DNA of 64,000 nucleotides, from the NCBI RefSeq assembly GCF_020150815.1, contig NZ_CP083724.1:1-64000 (forward strand), given 5' to 3'. This document shows positions 52,901 to 62,754 of the stretch, one piece after another; positions within the stretch are counted from its first letter, which is position 1, and each line of letters begins with the position of its first letter. A model generated the notes under the pieces. That model saw only the letters and a list, made by a program, of their open reading frames with translations. It had not been told where the DNA came from and ran no database searches. The DNA is from Haloprofundus salilacus (lineage in GTDB: Archaea; Halobacteriota; Halobacteria; Halobacteriales; Haloferacaceae). The position numbers were made by a program, and so were the translations under genes.

Positions 52901-54075
52901 TCAATTGACCGCTTTGGATAACTCAGCGCCGGCTTTGAATTTCACGTCGTTCGAGAGGGCAGCAGCCTCAACGAGATGGAATACCGGAGCGTCTAACGCC
53001 ATCATGACACTCGTACCGGTCACTTTCCCTCTATCTACATCCGCATTGTCGCCAGTTTGAGTCCGTGACACGTCCGATTTCGCTCTATAGTAGTCGTACC
53101 CCTTCTCACTCCCGGATGACGTCCGGAGTGCTTCCGGGAGGTAGTCGGCGTCCGGGTCGTGCACCCCACTGAACACCATCGTTCCATATCGACTGCGAGC
53201 ACGTGAGAGTCGACGGCTGATGAGGTCACCGTACCCGTCACCGTCGACGTCGCCAGCGGAAACACCAACGACCTCCGTCGGGCCCTCACTGATTAGGAGG
53301 GTCAGTGTATTCTCGTAGAGTGCACCGTCGTCGATCAGCCAGCCACCGGTGTAGAGGTACTGATTGTCGTGCTTGCACCGCCGGGCGTAGAACAACGAGG
53401 GCATCGGGCACGGACAATCCGCCGGCGTCGCCAGCACGGGGCAGACGAGCGTCGGCGTCACGGCGACGCCGTCTTCTACTGTTTCTTCACCCCACTAGTC
53501 GAGGGAATCGGGTGAGTATGCGACGCCATCGTACAGCTTCGGTGTCGCCTTGTCCTCCGCGACATACAGCATCTCTTCGGCACCGTCGGTATCCGGTGGT
53601 ACACCCGTGACGCAGACGCCGCCGCGCGTCGCGAAGGCGGCGACGCCTCGGCTGCCTTTGTAGGCCTGTTCGTCGAGCCGCGCGGAAAGGAGATTTCGGC
53701 ACGCAATGTGTCGGTGTATTCCGACAGCCCCGTCTCGTTCGCTCCCTTCGCACCGGTCGCTGCTCCGCTCGCCGGTGAAGTAGTTTATCAGCCGTCTCGG
53801 TGTGAGTTCGTCGGCCAGCGCACCACGGTCGCCCGGCAGACGAGCGTCGGGCAGACAGACGGTGAACCGCTCCCCGATGGTCGGCTCGTCGTCGAGGTAC
53901 TCGTACAGCGCCTCGACTTCGTCAGGAACGCCGTCACCGTCGTCGTCCGCGTCGTCTATCCAGTCTGGGGCCTGTATCGTAGCTCTGTTGCTCCGCGAGT
54001 TGTTGTAGTTGGCACGGGCTTCTTCCAACCGCACGATATCACCTTCGACGATCTCCCGTACCTCTCCGAGTAGTC
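52901..54075 (-). pseudogene. Large broken gene with Asp-rich repeats
   Basis: One minus frame runs from about 54075 to 52901 with an in-frame TAG at 53497-53495 (SPDSLD, stop, WGEETVEDGV). It has a coiled-coil start (VRLEEARANYNNSRSNRA), a calcium-binding-like DDADDDGDGVPDEVEALYEY, and a later GVSAGDVDGDGYGDLISRRL, like FG-GAP repeats. The 5' end is lost where a tnpB relic begins. It may be a plasmid surface or adhesion protein; not recognised. The two halves are 179 and 186 residues. Confidence 0.6.
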
Positions 54076-54090
54076 TGTCCGACTCGCAAC

Positions 54091-54330
54091 GACTTCCGGT
54101 GTGTGAAGTGCGGGTCTGAAGCGAACGCGGATTATAACGCGGCGAAGAACTTCGGGATGCGGTATGTCCGTCGAGGTCAACAGTCGTCTCGGCGGACGGG
54201 CAACAGTCAGCTTGCCCTAAAGTCTGGAACGGTGACCCCGAGTGGCGGATTTACCGCCCACCCGGAAGGGTTCGAGGCCGAGTTCATGGACAAGCCCCAC
54301 CCTCAACGAGCGAACTCGTCAGGGTGAGGT
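54091..54330 (+). pseudogene. tnpB: tnpB 3' relic with terminal hairpin
   Basis: The plus frame DFRCVKCGSEANADYNAAKN then FGMRYVRRGQQSSRRTGNSQ matches the last RuvC-III part of IS605-type TnpB. It ends with hairpin arms CACCCTCAACGAG and CTCGTCAGGGTG (54298-54326), the expected right end. Everything before it is lost, and its left boundary cuts the large gene on the opposite strand. Confidence 0.75.
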
Positions 54331-54723
54331 CGGTGACTTGTCCGGATCGCGATTGACGCCTCGGTGAAGTTCGTGGACCGACACGCGTCCACTTCCCAAC
54401 TCCGACGCTTTGTCTTTCAGCCGCTGGATGAGACTCTCGTTTATGTGGCCATACACGTCGATGGTTTCGAGGTCGATGAACTCGCCGATTGGAGGGAACT
54501 TCGGGCCCCCAACCTGCATGTGAAACTCCAATGAGGCTTGATCGGCGTGCATGTGCATCACGGTCATCCGATCCTCGTCGGCGCTGAAGTAGACATCGTA
54601 CGCCAGTATCTCCGGCTCGTTGGCCTCGACGAACTCCACTAACTCCGCCATCGCCGGTTTGAGTTCCTCCAACTTCCCGTCACGCACCACGGACCGGTCG
54701 ATGTACACGATGAAGTCAGTCAT
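54319..54723 (-). CDS. Dabb/ABM-like small protein (quinol monooxygenase type)
   Basis: A 134-aa protein. The N-terminal ~90 residues (TDFIVYIDRSVVRDGKLEEL, LAYDVYFSADEDRMTVMHMH, GEFIDLETIDVYGHINESLI) have the ferredoxin-like antibiotic-biosynthesis-monooxygenase pattern. These act as cofactor-free oxygenases or stress proteins. The C-terminal tail ends in the tnpB relic's terminal hairpin, so its last residues may be altered. Confidence 0.65.
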   Translation of the reverse strand: MTDFIVYIDRSVVRDGKLEELKPAMAELVEFVEANEPEILAYDVYFSADEDRMTVMHMHADQASLEFHMQVGGPKFPPIGEFIDLETIDVYGHINESLIQRLKDKASELGSGRVSVHELHRGVNRDPDKSPTSP

Positions 54724-55051
54724 CTCGCCCCCTGCGTTTGACGCTGCAACCGCGTTGTACCGCTTCCGTGTTGGTCGTTAATGGTGTTGTCAAAGGATCA
54801 CTCCCGTCGCTGCACCCAGCACAACAGAACGGCCTTGAGTACCGAGACGGCGGAGCAGGCGCTACTATTCGCTACGTCGCGTATCACGTTAGCTGTTACC
54901 GTGTACAAAGTGGCGGAGGGAACCTCGGATACGTTCGACCAAATCACATCCGCTACCGCCGAAACGGATTTAGAGAAATCATGAGGTTCAGAAGATAGTC
55001 TACTGTTCGGACTTCGACCGTTCCTCCCGAACTATTCCGGTAGTTGGTGGG
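54724..55051. other. Gene-free stretch
   Basis: No convincing gene. Short frames on the plus strand have poor composition. Contains the promoter region of the gene ending at 54723 and the downstream end of the TauE gene. Confidence 0.35.
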
Positions 55052-56032
55052 TCAGTAGCGATCCACGCTCTCGATTTCACTGAGTGCAGCAATCGACGTG
55101 CGGACGATCGTACCACTGACCAAGACTACGGTTCCAAAGATGAGGACTGTACTCACGGTTTCAAGCATCTCAACGCCGTACACAATACTCACCTGCTTAC
55201 TTGCGGTGGCGACACCCCCCGAGAGCAGCATCACTGCGAAGTAACCCTTGATGTCAGTCTCGTTTACCAGCCGCGTCGCACTCACACCGATGCGAGCGCC
55301 GAGCGCGCTCCCGCCGAGTAACGCGGCGACAACGGGAATATTGACGGCGTTCGACTGGGCGTAGACGAACGCACCGAACGCACCGGAAACCGAGATCTGG
55401 AGGATGCTGGTCCCAGCAGCGATTGCAATAGGAACGCCGAACCCGTAGACCATGACGGGGAGCAGAAGAAATCCCCCACCGACGCCGAGACATCCAGAGA
55501 GAATGCCGATGGCCGACCCAACGACAAGGATAACCCACACCGAGACGGTCGCACCGCCAGGTAGCGACACCATCGGTGGGAGCTTGATGGCATGAACCTT
55601 GGTAGCGACTCGGCCCGTTCTCGCATCTGTACCGTCAGTGCGGGCATCTCGGAGGACAGAGAGGCCGACGGCACCAAGAAGTCCGACGTACACTACGCTG
55701 ATGACGGCGTCAGCGCTGCCGAGATCCGCAAGCAAGAACACGACCCGAGTGCCGACCTCGATACCGAACGTCATTCCGAGAATCATCACCGCCGCCAGTG
55801 TGTAGCTGACCTGGCCGTGATCGAGGTGTCTGAGCGCACCGATGACACTGGTGCCGAAGACGAACGCGAGTCCGCTCCCAACGGCCACCGGTGCCGGATA
55901 TCCGACCACCAACAGTGCTGGCGTCACGAGGAACGACCCGCCCATCCCGAAGAAGCCGAAGAGAATGCCGATGAGCAGGCCGAATCCGACGAAGAGACCG
56001 ATCATCGAGATACCGAGGCCAAGAAGTTCCAC
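55052..56032 (-). CDS. TauE/SafE-family anion exporter
   Basis: A 326-aa protein with about eight membrane helices in two repeated halves. The signature glycine-rich blocks are GFFGMGGSFLVTPALLVVG and GCLGVGGGFLLLPVMVYGFG. The family exports sulfite, sulfoacetate or related anions; the substrate here is unknown. It is 2 bp from a small membrane protein and forms an operon with the flavoprotein upstream. Confidence 0.88.
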   Translation of the reverse strand: MELLGLGISMIGLFVGFGLLIGILFGFFGMGGSFLVTPALLVVGYPAPVAVGSGLAFVFGTSVIGALRHLDHGQVSYTLAAVMILGMTFGIEVGTRVVFLLADLGSADAVISVVYVGLLGAVGLSVLRDARTDGTDARTGRVATKVHAIKLPPMVSLPGGATVSVWVILVVGSAIGILSGCLGVGGGFLLLPVMVYGFGVPIAIAAGTSILQISVSGAFGAFVYAQSNAVNIPVVAALLGGSALGARIGVSATRLVNETDIKGYFAVMLLSGGVATASKQVSIVYGVEMLETVSTVLIFGTVVLVSGTIVRTSIAALSEIESVDRY

Positions 56033-56034
56033 GG

Positions 56035-56277
56035 TCAGGTGCTCACGAGTATTTTACGGGCGGCCGGGCTAGCAATCCGCACCAGCGCCCCGTATCCGAC
56101 GTACAACACGAGTGCCTCCGCCAGAACGAAACCAACCGTGGCAGCAGCCTGTCCGGACTCACTGAACACGGGAGCGACTAACAGGAGGCTCAGCGACACC
56201 GCTAGTAGACTCATCAGCACGATCCAGCCTGTCGATACCTGCCAGACTGCCGTACATTCGGTGTCTAGATCACTCAT
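56035..56277 (-). CDS. Small membrane protein (DUF7512-like)
   Basis: An 80-aa protein with two predicted helices; the second (VGFVLAEALVLYVGYGALVR) is like the haloarchaeal small proteins often next to TauE genes (DUF7512, from memory). It overlaps the flavoprotein gene by 8 bp and lies 2 bp before the exporter, so it is probably its partner. Confidence 0.72.
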   Translation of the reverse strand: MSDLDTECTAVWQVSTGWIVLMSLLAVSLSLLLVAPVFSESGQAAATVGFVLAEALVLYVGYGALVRIASPAARKILVST

Positions 56278-57703
56278 GGCATTCCCTGCCGTCGGCTTGA
56301 GCGTTTTCGGACGGTGTGATATTCTGATTGAGGCGGAACAGGTTTGTCGGATCGTACTCGTCCTTTAGCGCGATTAACCGCTTGTACTTCGGTCCGAACG
56401 TGGACCGCATCATGTCGTCGCCCTCTTCGAGGAATCCCGGGAAGTTCAGGTATACCGAGCCATCCGAGAACTGGCGCATGTCGTCGAGACAGTCGCGCAC
56501 CCACTCGACGTTGGCGTCGTCGTCCTCCGGGCGTTCCCAGTTCGCTTCGACGCCCAGCAGGAAGGGCGCGTGTCGCCCCGCGAACGCACTGTCCTCGACG
56601 CCAACCTGGGCGATTGCGCCACCCAACTGCCAGACATCCACTGTCGAGAGCGGTGAAGGTGCCACATCGGACCAGTAGACGATTCGATCGATGGCGGACT
56701 CCGATAGGCCGTCGAGGTACAGCGACTTCCAGTAGTAGCGCATCCCGGCGGGGTAATCCTCGTCGAAGAGTTGCTGAAACTCTACGTACGGCATCGGCCC
56801 GCTGAAGTCGGCGATCGGCTCAGCGATTTCTCGCAAGGGTGCCAGTGCGCGTTCGCCGTCGGCGACCGAGCCCGCGTAACAGCCCGCGATTGCGATCTTG
56901 AGTTCGTCCACCGTGTCCGCCGGGAAGATTTCCTCGTCGGGAATCACACCTGACAAGGTGAGCAAGCTAACTTCCGGGGGCGCATCCGCGACGTAGTCGA
57001 GGTAGGCTTCCAACACCTCGACCATCCGGTCACCCGAATAGAACACGAGGCAAATCGCCACGTCCGTGCCGACCGGGTGGAGGTCGAACTCGAAGTCGGT
57101 GACCACCCCGAAATTTCCGCCGCCGCCACGGAGTCCCCAGAATAGGACCGGGTTCTCGTCCTCGCTGGCAGTCAGGTAATCGCCGTCCGCCGTGACCAGA
57201 TTTACGGATGCGAGGTTGTCACAGGTCAAGCCGTACTTGCAGCGGAGATGACCGATGCCTCCACCGAGCGTCAGTCCGGCGACCCCCGTCTCTGAGACGG
57301 CCCCACCAGGCGTTGCCAGCCCGAAGGCCTGGGTTTCGTGGTCCACGTCTGCCCACGTGGCACCGGCCTGGACCCACGCTGTCCGTGCATCAGGGTCTAC
57401 CCGTACACTTCGCATCTCGGAGAGATCGATGACGAGTCCGTCGTCGCAGACAGCGGTTCCGGCGACGTTGTGGCCACCGCCACGTACCGCGACCAGGAGA
57501 TCATTCTCTCGCGCGGAATCAACCGCGCTGATGACATCTTTGACGCCTCGACATCGGGCAATCAGGGCCGGACGCTTGTCGATTATCCCGTTCCACACCA
57601 AGCGCGCATTGTCGTAGTCAGCGTCACCGACACGAATCAGATCGCCGTGGAATTCTGCTTCGAACTGTTCGAGTTGCTCGGCGGAGATAGCTTGTTGTGC
57701 CAT
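56270..57703 (-). CDS. FAD-linked oxidase, berberine-bridge-enzyme-like
   Basis: A 477-aa flavoprotein of the VAO/BBE family. FAD-binding blocks are VAVRGGGHNVAGTAVCDDG (His of the bicovalent or 8-alpha linkage), TPGGAVSETGVAGLTLGGGI and RCKYGLTCDNLASVNLVT; the BBE tail KDEYDPTNLFRLNQNITP ends it. These enzymes oxidise alcohols or sugars with oxygen. The start at 57703 is chosen (MAQQAISAEQ) over 57742. Divergent from a regulator gene. Confidence 0.85.
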   Translation of the reverse strand: MAQQAISAEQLEQFEAEFHGDLIRVGDADYDNARLVWNGIIDKRPALIARCRGVKDVISAVDSARENDLLVAVRGGGHNVAGTAVCDDGLVIDLSEMRSVRVDPDARTAWVQAGATWADVDHETQAFGLATPGGAVSETGVAGLTLGGGIGHLRCKYGLTCDNLASVNLVTADGDYLTASEDENPVLFWGLRGGGGNFGVVTDFEFDLHPVGTDVAICLVFYSGDRMVEVLEAYLDYVADAPPEVSLLTLSGVIPDEEIFPADTVDELKIAIAGCYAGSVADGERALAPLREIAEPIADFSGPMPYVEFQQLFDEDYPAGMRYYWKSLYLDGLSESAIDRIVYWSDVAPSPLSTVDVWQLGGAIAQVGVEDSAFAGRHAPFLLGVEANWERPEDDDANVEWVRDCLDDMRQFSDGSVYLNFPGFLEEGDDMMRSTFGPKYKRLIALKDEYDPTNLFRLNQNITPSENAQADGRECHE

Positions 57704-57852
57704 ACAGAAGTGGACGACAGCGCGGGTGTTGGACTCACCCATCGAATAGGGTTCGGTGTCAAGAGTACCGTTTCAGGCAGTGAGACGAATTCCGGAGCGC
57801 GTACGGGATAGAGTTACTATCAATGACAGCCTCTATCTAGGGAGTGAGTCAC

Positions 57853-58755
57853 ATGGGGCCTAACCAAGACGACCGATTGGATGACGATGGCCGTCCGCCA
57901 CCTGGCTCGCCGGTCCTGGAAGCGATCCTGGAAAACGAACGGAACCGCCGCTATCTCGGCGAGCGTCTGGACGCCGCGGGCGGTCGCGTCGATACGGGCC
58001 TGCTTTGCGACATCGTCCGGCACGGCCCGGTCCTCGAAGTACTGTTGGAGGAACCGCTTGATCGCCGGGAAATCGAAGCGTTCCTTGACGTCTCGCGGGC
58101 GACGAGTCACCGCTACACGCAGTGGCTCGACGAGCAGGGATTCGTTGAGAAGGTCGATGGCCGATTTCAGTTAACCTGGCGCGGCGCAGCCATCGCCGAG
58201 GAGGTCCTCCGGTTCGAGGCGAACGTGCGGACCGCACACAGAATGACGCCGCTTCTGGATGCGGTCTGTGAGGATCACCGGGACTTCGTCCTCGAACCGT
58301 TCGTGGACGCAACGATCACCGTCGCGGAACCGGACGATCCCTACAAGCCGATCGAGCGATTCATCGCGCTTGTCAGCGAATCAGACACCTTCCGGGGATT
58401 CAATACAACGCACATGGCTCCGCTGATTCTCGGTGGGTTTCACCAGCAAGTGTTCGAGGAAACCGACACCGAGATCGTCTACCTCCCGAACATCGTGGAG
58501 AAACTCTTCGAGACGTACCCCGAACGTGCACAAGAAGCGATCGATAGTGGACACCTGACCCTCCGGACGCGTGATGAACTGCCGTACGGTCTCGCTCTCT
58601 TCGACGAACGCGTCGGGATCGGAGGCTACGACGAAACCACAGGTCTCATGCAGGTGTTCGTCGATACGGATGCACCGATCGCATGGGAATGGGCTGAGCG
58701 CGTCTATGCGTCAGTGAGAGCCGATTCCAATCCACTCGACGAGAAGCCAGACTGA
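57853..58755 (+). CDS. HTH transcriptional regulator, FilR1-like
   Basis: A 300-aa protein with an N-terminal winged helix (PLDRREIEAFLDVSRATSHR, QWLDEQGFVEKVDGRFQLTW) and a C-terminal sensory region (HMAPLILGGFHQQVFEETDT, GIGGYDETTGLMQVFVDTDA) like the FilR1 middle domain of archaeal regulators. Divergent from the flavoprotein operon by 150 bp, so it is its probable regulator. ATG 57853 is preferred to a GTG at 57844. Confidence 0.82.
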   Translation: MGPNQDDRLDDDGRPPPGSPVLEAILENERNRRYLGERLDAAGGRVDTGLLCDIVRHGPVLEVLLEEPLDRREIEAFLDVSRATSHRYTQWLDEQGFVEKVDGRFQLTWRGAAIAEEVLRFEANVRTAHRMTPLLDAVCEDHRDFVLEPFVDATITVAEPDDPYKPIERFIALVSESDTFRGFNTTHMAPLILGGFHQQVFEETDTEIVYLPNIVEKLFETYPERAQEAIDSGHLTLRTRDELPYGLALFDERVGIGGYDETTGLMQVFVDTDAPIAWEWAERVYASVRADSNPLDEKPD

Positions 58756-59034
58756 GTCGGTGATACGGACTCGATGTGACGGAAACACTTGACGAACATC
58801 TCCGTCATATCACAAGGGCTGCTCTGAAATTCCTACAATCAGAGACGTGATTTGATGCACCCAGCGAAGTAGATAACGTGACTACCATTCTCTCGTTGAT
58901 ACCTGCATTTAGTACGCATTTTGTCCACCGACTGCTCGACTCAAGGCGGGTCGTGCTTCCCGTTCAGACCGTGGGGATTTTTCACGAGATGACTCTATGT
59001 GATTGAGTCTCATAGAGGGCGGGGGTGAACCACC

Positions 59035-59868
59035 ATGGCAGAAGCAACACCACCAGACACGAGTAGAGACATGGGAACAGTCACGTCCGCAGACGGGACT
59101 AAGATTGCCTTCAAACAGACGGGGAGCGGGCCACCGCTCGTGCTCGTCCATGGAGGTGTCTGTGACCACAGGTTCTGGGAGTTATCCGATGTTCGTGCCA
59201 CCTTCGCGGACTACTGCACGGTCTATGCGATAGATTGTCGTGGTGTCGGTGAGAGCGGTGACGCCGACGAGTACAACTTGGAACGGGAGTTTGAGGATGT
59301 GGCTGCGGTCGTCGAGACGATCAACGAACCTGTAACCCTCCTTGGGCACTCATCGGGAGCACTCTTATCGCTTGAGGCGGCCCTGCGAACCGATAACCTA
59401 CACAAACTCATCCTGTACGAGCCTCCCATTACGTTCGATGATCAGGAACTCTACTCCGATGAGGTGCTCGCAGAAATGAAACGGCTGCTGGACAACGGTG
59501 AAAACGAGCAGGTGCTTGTCCTGTTCCTCCAAGAAATCGCCCAATCCACGCCGGAGGAAATCGACGCGCAACGCTCAGCCCCGGACTGGCAGGACCTCGT
59601 GGACGCGGCGCACGTCTGGCCCCGTAGCTTAGCAGCGGTCGGCGAGTACGAGTTCGATGCAGCCCGGTTCGCTGATATGACGACGCCAACGTTGCTGTTG
59701 TCCGGTAGCGAGAGCCCTCCACTCTTGAAAGATGCGACGGATCCGGTCAACGACGTGCTCCCAAACAGCCGGATCGTTACCTTCGATGGGCACGCACACG
59801 AGGCGATGCTCACCGGGCCGGACCGCTTCCTCGAAGAGGTACTTGCATTCATCCGTGAAGAAAACTAA
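59035..59868 (+). CDS. Alpha/beta hydrolase
   Basis: A 277-aa hydrolase. VLVHGGVCDHRFWELSDV is the oxyanion region, LLGHSSGALLSLEAAL holds the nucleophile Ser (about residue 105), and FDGHAHEAMLTGPDR holds the catalytic His. The Asp may be in LLLSGSESPP (about residue 222). Substrate unknown. It stands alone before an NmrA-like gene in the same orientation. Confidence 0.87.
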   Translation: MAEATPPDTSRDMGTVTSADGTKIAFKQTGSGPPLVLVHGGVCDHRFWELSDVRATFADYCTVYAIDCRGVGESGDADEYNLEREFEDVAAVVETINEPVTLLGHSSGALLSLEAALRTDNLHKLILYEPPITFDDQELYSDEVLAEMKRLLDNGENEQVLVLFLQEIAQSTPEEIDAQRSAPDWQDLVDAAHVWPRSLAAVGEYEFDAARFADMTTPTLLLSGSESPPLLKDATDPVNDVLPNSRIVTFDGHAHEAMLTGPDRFLEEVLAFIREEN

Positions 59869-60072
59869 CGACTGGTGATTGGTTACACTATCATTTTCCG
59901 GCGTCCGTTCAATGCGCAGTCGTACGCAACGGCTGATACAGATATTCAACTCCGGATAGAGCACTCTCAAGCGCGAGCCAGAAGGCGAGCAGTAGGGTGG
60001 GGTAGTTCACTCGCCACAGGATATGACCCGTAAGGGATGGGAATTTTGCCTGTCGAGTCTGGTCGTATATGT

Positions 60073-60933
60073 ATGAGTGATTCAGTTCTCGTTATCGGAG
60101 CCACCGGGACACAGGGAGGGGCGGTTGCCAATCATCTTCTGGAAAATCAAGTCACCGTCTACGCGCTGTCGCGCAATCCCGAGAGTGATGCAGCGCGCTC
60201 GCTCGAAGAGAACGGTGCAGAGGTCATCGAGGGGAATCTCACCGAGACCGATGCACTCGAGGCAGCCATGGAAGCGGTGGATGGAGTCTTCTGTGTCACC
60301 AATTTCTGGGAACACGGCTACGAGATCGAAGTTCAACACGGCAAGAACGCTGTCGATGCCGCTGTCAACGCCGAGGTTGACCACTTCGTGTTCAGTTCCG
60401 TCGGTGGAGCCGAACGCGACACTGGAATCTCTCACTTCGACTCCAAGTGGGAAATCGAACAGTACCTCGAGGAATCTGGCCTGAACGCGACCGTCGTCCG
60501 CCCCGTGTTCTTCATGCAAAATCTGGAAGCCAATCGCGAGGATATCATGCAAGGGACGCTTGCGCTCGCGATGGAACGACATGTCCCGTTGCAGATGCTC
60601 GACGTCGACGACCTCGGAGCGTTTGTTGTCAAGGTGTTCGCTGACCCTGAGCGTTACATCGGTGAGACGTTTGAACTGGCGAGCGACGAACTCACACTTA
60701 CTGCAACAGCGATCCGAATGGCCGACGTTACTGGTGTCGACGTGACTGCCCAACACGTCGCGCCTGCCGACCTAGAAGAGATGATGGAGCAAGGAGGAGA
60801 AGAGTATCGTGTGATGTTTGAGTGGTTCAACGAGCATGGCTATGAGTCGCCAATCGACAAGCTCCAGGCCGACCACGGGCTCTCCTTCTCCCGGCTAACG
60901 GCGTATCTCGAACGGGCCGGCTGGAATCAATAA
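60073..60933 (+). CDS. NmrA-family NAD(P)-binding protein
   Basis: A 286-aa Rossmann protein. VLVIGATGTQGGAVANHLL binds the dinucleotide; VDHFVFSSVGGAERDTGISH and FDSKWEIEQYLEESGLNATV are typical of NmrA/HSCARG-like atypical SDRs. These sense NAD(P) or act as quinone reductases. ATG 60073 gives a clean start; an extension to 60037 is unlikely. Confidence 0.87.
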   Translation: MSDSVLVIGATGTQGGAVANHLLENQVTVYALSRNPESDAARSLEENGAEVIEGNLTETDALEAAMEAVDGVFCVTNFWEHGYEIEVQHGKNAVDAAVNAEVDHFVFSSVGGAERDTGISHFDSKWEIEQYLEESGLNATVVRPVFFMQNLEANREDIMQGTLALAMERHVPLQMLDVDDLGAFVVKVFADPERYIGETFELASDELTLTATAIRMADVTGVDVTAQHVAPADLEEMMEQGGEEYRVMFEWFNEHGYESPIDKLQADHGLSFSRLTAYLERAGWNQ

Positions 60934-61123
60934 CTGAGGTCCCACTGTCGTCAGCAGCACCTCTACGAACTACCAAGGTTCAGTCAAAAACGCCATGCGA
61001 AATACAGAGAATGCATTCAGCAACGTGGTATCTACAAGCGGTGTAGCTCTCGAAGAATTCGTCATCGATTGTCCTGTGACAACCGGATGAGCCAAGGAGC
61101 GATTCATCTACCTCTGTCGCCGC

Positions 61124-61750
61124 CTACAAGATGAACTCCTTGATAATCCGACCTTCAGCTCGATGGAGGACACCACTAACCGCCGATTGATTGACCCCCA
61201 ATGTTTCTGCAAGTTCAACGAGCGTACAGCCGCGAGGGCTGTCGTAATAGCCCCGTTCAATCGCTTCAGTGATGACCTCCCGTTGGCGCTCGGTCAGAAC
61301 TCCGTTCGAGTCATATGATTGGGTTAACGACAGTATCTCGTACGGAATGTGAGCCGCCGCTAACTCGGTAGTTAACTCCGACAACTGCGCCTGTGAGGTA
61401 GTTTGTTCACCGGATGCCCACCCGTCTCGGATGATGATAGGAAATCGCGGAAGGATCCCCATCGAACGCCTCGCCTCATACGTTGACGGCATCGGGAACA
61501 CCAACTGGATCAGTACCATCCCGTCGTCGGAATGGAGCACTTCGTACGAGCGCACCTCCGGTGCGTCGTCGAACCGGCGAACGATAGCGTCCCCATCCGA
61601 TGTCGTTACTTCGATCAGTTCGAGCACGCCATCGTCTACGGGCTGGCTCGTCAGGATCTTGAACTCGGCGTCCGAGAAGTCGGTCGAGACACCAGCCAGC
61701 CAGTTGTCGTCGTCTGCCCCGATCTCGACCTTCAGGTGTACACGGACCAT
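61124..61750 (-). CDS. Bat-type HTH_10 regulator
   Basis: A 208-aa protein, third of its kind in the window. The N-terminal sensor part has VLHSDDGMVLIQLVFPMPS; the C-terminal HTH_10 domain is LTERQREVITEAIERGYYDS and LAETLGVNQSAVSGVLHRAE. It is divergent from the DoxX-like gene (177 bp) and may regulate it. Confidence 0.88.
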   Translation of the reverse strand: MVRVHLKVEIGADDDNWLAGVSTDFSDAEFKILTSQPVDDGVLELIEVTTSDGDAIVRRFDDAPEVRSYEVLHSDDGMVLIQLVFPMPSTYEARRSMGILPRFPIIIRDGWASGEQTTSQAQLSELTTELAAAHIPYEILSLTQSYDSNGVLTERQREVITEAIERGYYDSPRGCTLVELAETLGVNQSAVSGVLHRAEGRIIKEFIL

Positions 61751-61927
61751 ACCACCGGAGTTGGCCGGCGAGTAGCTTAACAGACTTCCTAGCGGCTTAA
61801 AAAGGTGAATATATTCACGGGGAAATCCGTAGTCTCAACAAGCGTAGCAGACCCATGCCTCTCGTCGGAGACAGGGATGGAACGTTATGAATGAACACCC
61901 GTTCGAATCGCGTAAGAATAGTAGACT

Positions 61928-62296
61928 ATGAGCACAATTGTAACGGCCATCCCCCTCGTGCAAGGGCTGCTCGGACTCATCATGCTGGCTGCGGGCATTG
62001 CGAAGCTAATCGGCATTGACCTGGTGGTAGAGGATTTCGACCGGTACGGCTATCCAGCGTGGTTCCGATTCGTTACTGGTGGCATCGAGGCTTTTGGAGG
62101 TCTCGGCTTGCTCGTCGGTCTCGTGTTCGCGCCAATTCTCGCTGTTCTCGGCGGACTGTTAATCGTCGCCACGATGGCCGGGGCCATCCTGACACATCTC
62201 TTCCGGGTCGACGATCCGCTCTGGAGATTTGTCGGGCCAGCGATCTATCTCACCGCCGGACTCCTCGTGACGAGATTCCACCTGCTGTCGTTCTAG
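61928..62296 (+). CDS. DoxX-like membrane protein
   Basis: A 122-aa protein with four predicted helices: LGLIMLAAGIAKLIGIDLVV, FVTGGIEAFGGLGLLVGLVF, VLGGLLIVATMAGAILTHLF and VGPAIYLTAGLLVTRFHLLS. This is the DoxX/DoxD-like pattern of small quinone-linked or redox membrane proteins. A Bat-type regulator is divergently encoded. Confidence 0.82.
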   Translation: MSTIVTAIPLVQGLLGLIMLAAGIAKLIGIDLVVEDFDRYGYPAWFRFVTGGIEAFGGLGLLVGLVFAPILAVLGGLLIVATMAGAILTHLFRVDDPLWRFVGPAIYLTAGLLVTRFHLLSF

Positions 62297-62754
62297 CCAT
62301 CGAAGTACGAGCAGCAGTACTTGCCCCGGTTTCGGTAGGGATGGGAGTCGTAGGCACGATTCAAGTGGGATGGTCGCCCTCAATAACTATGCGGGCGTAG
62401 ATATCGGTGGGTTCGTTATGGCTTCGGATACAAGATACGCGTCCTGTAGTCAGCACAGTCGCTGAAAGCTATTCAAATACTGGCAGAAGCGACGTGCTGA
62501 CTACAGAGAGTGTATCGATCATCTTGCTTTGGCAGTTTGACTCCAGTGATGGCCACCCCCGAAAGGGGCTCAGACGGGAAACCAGACTCCAAAATCGTTG
62601 AATAGAATTCTCAGTAGGTTTGGGCAGAGAGCGAGACCCCCTCTTTAACTTCGGAAGAGGGATCAGACAGGCACCTCTTGTTGTTTGTTCGAGGACTGAT
62701 CTTGGAACTGGTAGAGTCACAATAGACTTATCCAATGTAGCCCATCACAATGGC
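62297..62754. other. Gene-poor region before the sensor gene
   Basis: No gene supported. It contains a strong inverted repeat (62444-62506) and degenerate sequence that may be IS residue. TATA-like sequence for the sensor gene is weak (AATAGACTTATCC near 62721). Confidence 0.35.
62444..62506. repeat. 13-bp perfect inverted repeat
   Basis: CTGTAGTCAGCAC (62444-62456) and GTGCTGACTACAG (62494-62506) are perfectly complementary, and AGTCGCT/AGCGAC extend the pairing with one bulge. It resembles abutted ends of an insertion sequence or a very stable hairpin. No gene inside. Confidence 0.5.

Noticed and set aside
54738-54998. Short plus-strand frames upstream of the TauE gene
   Set aside because: Neutral, cysteine- and arginine-rich composition without acidic bias; no start context.
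62407-62601. Small frame upstream of the sensor gene
   Set aside because: It spans the inverted repeat at 62444-62506 and has no haloarchaeal composition or start context.
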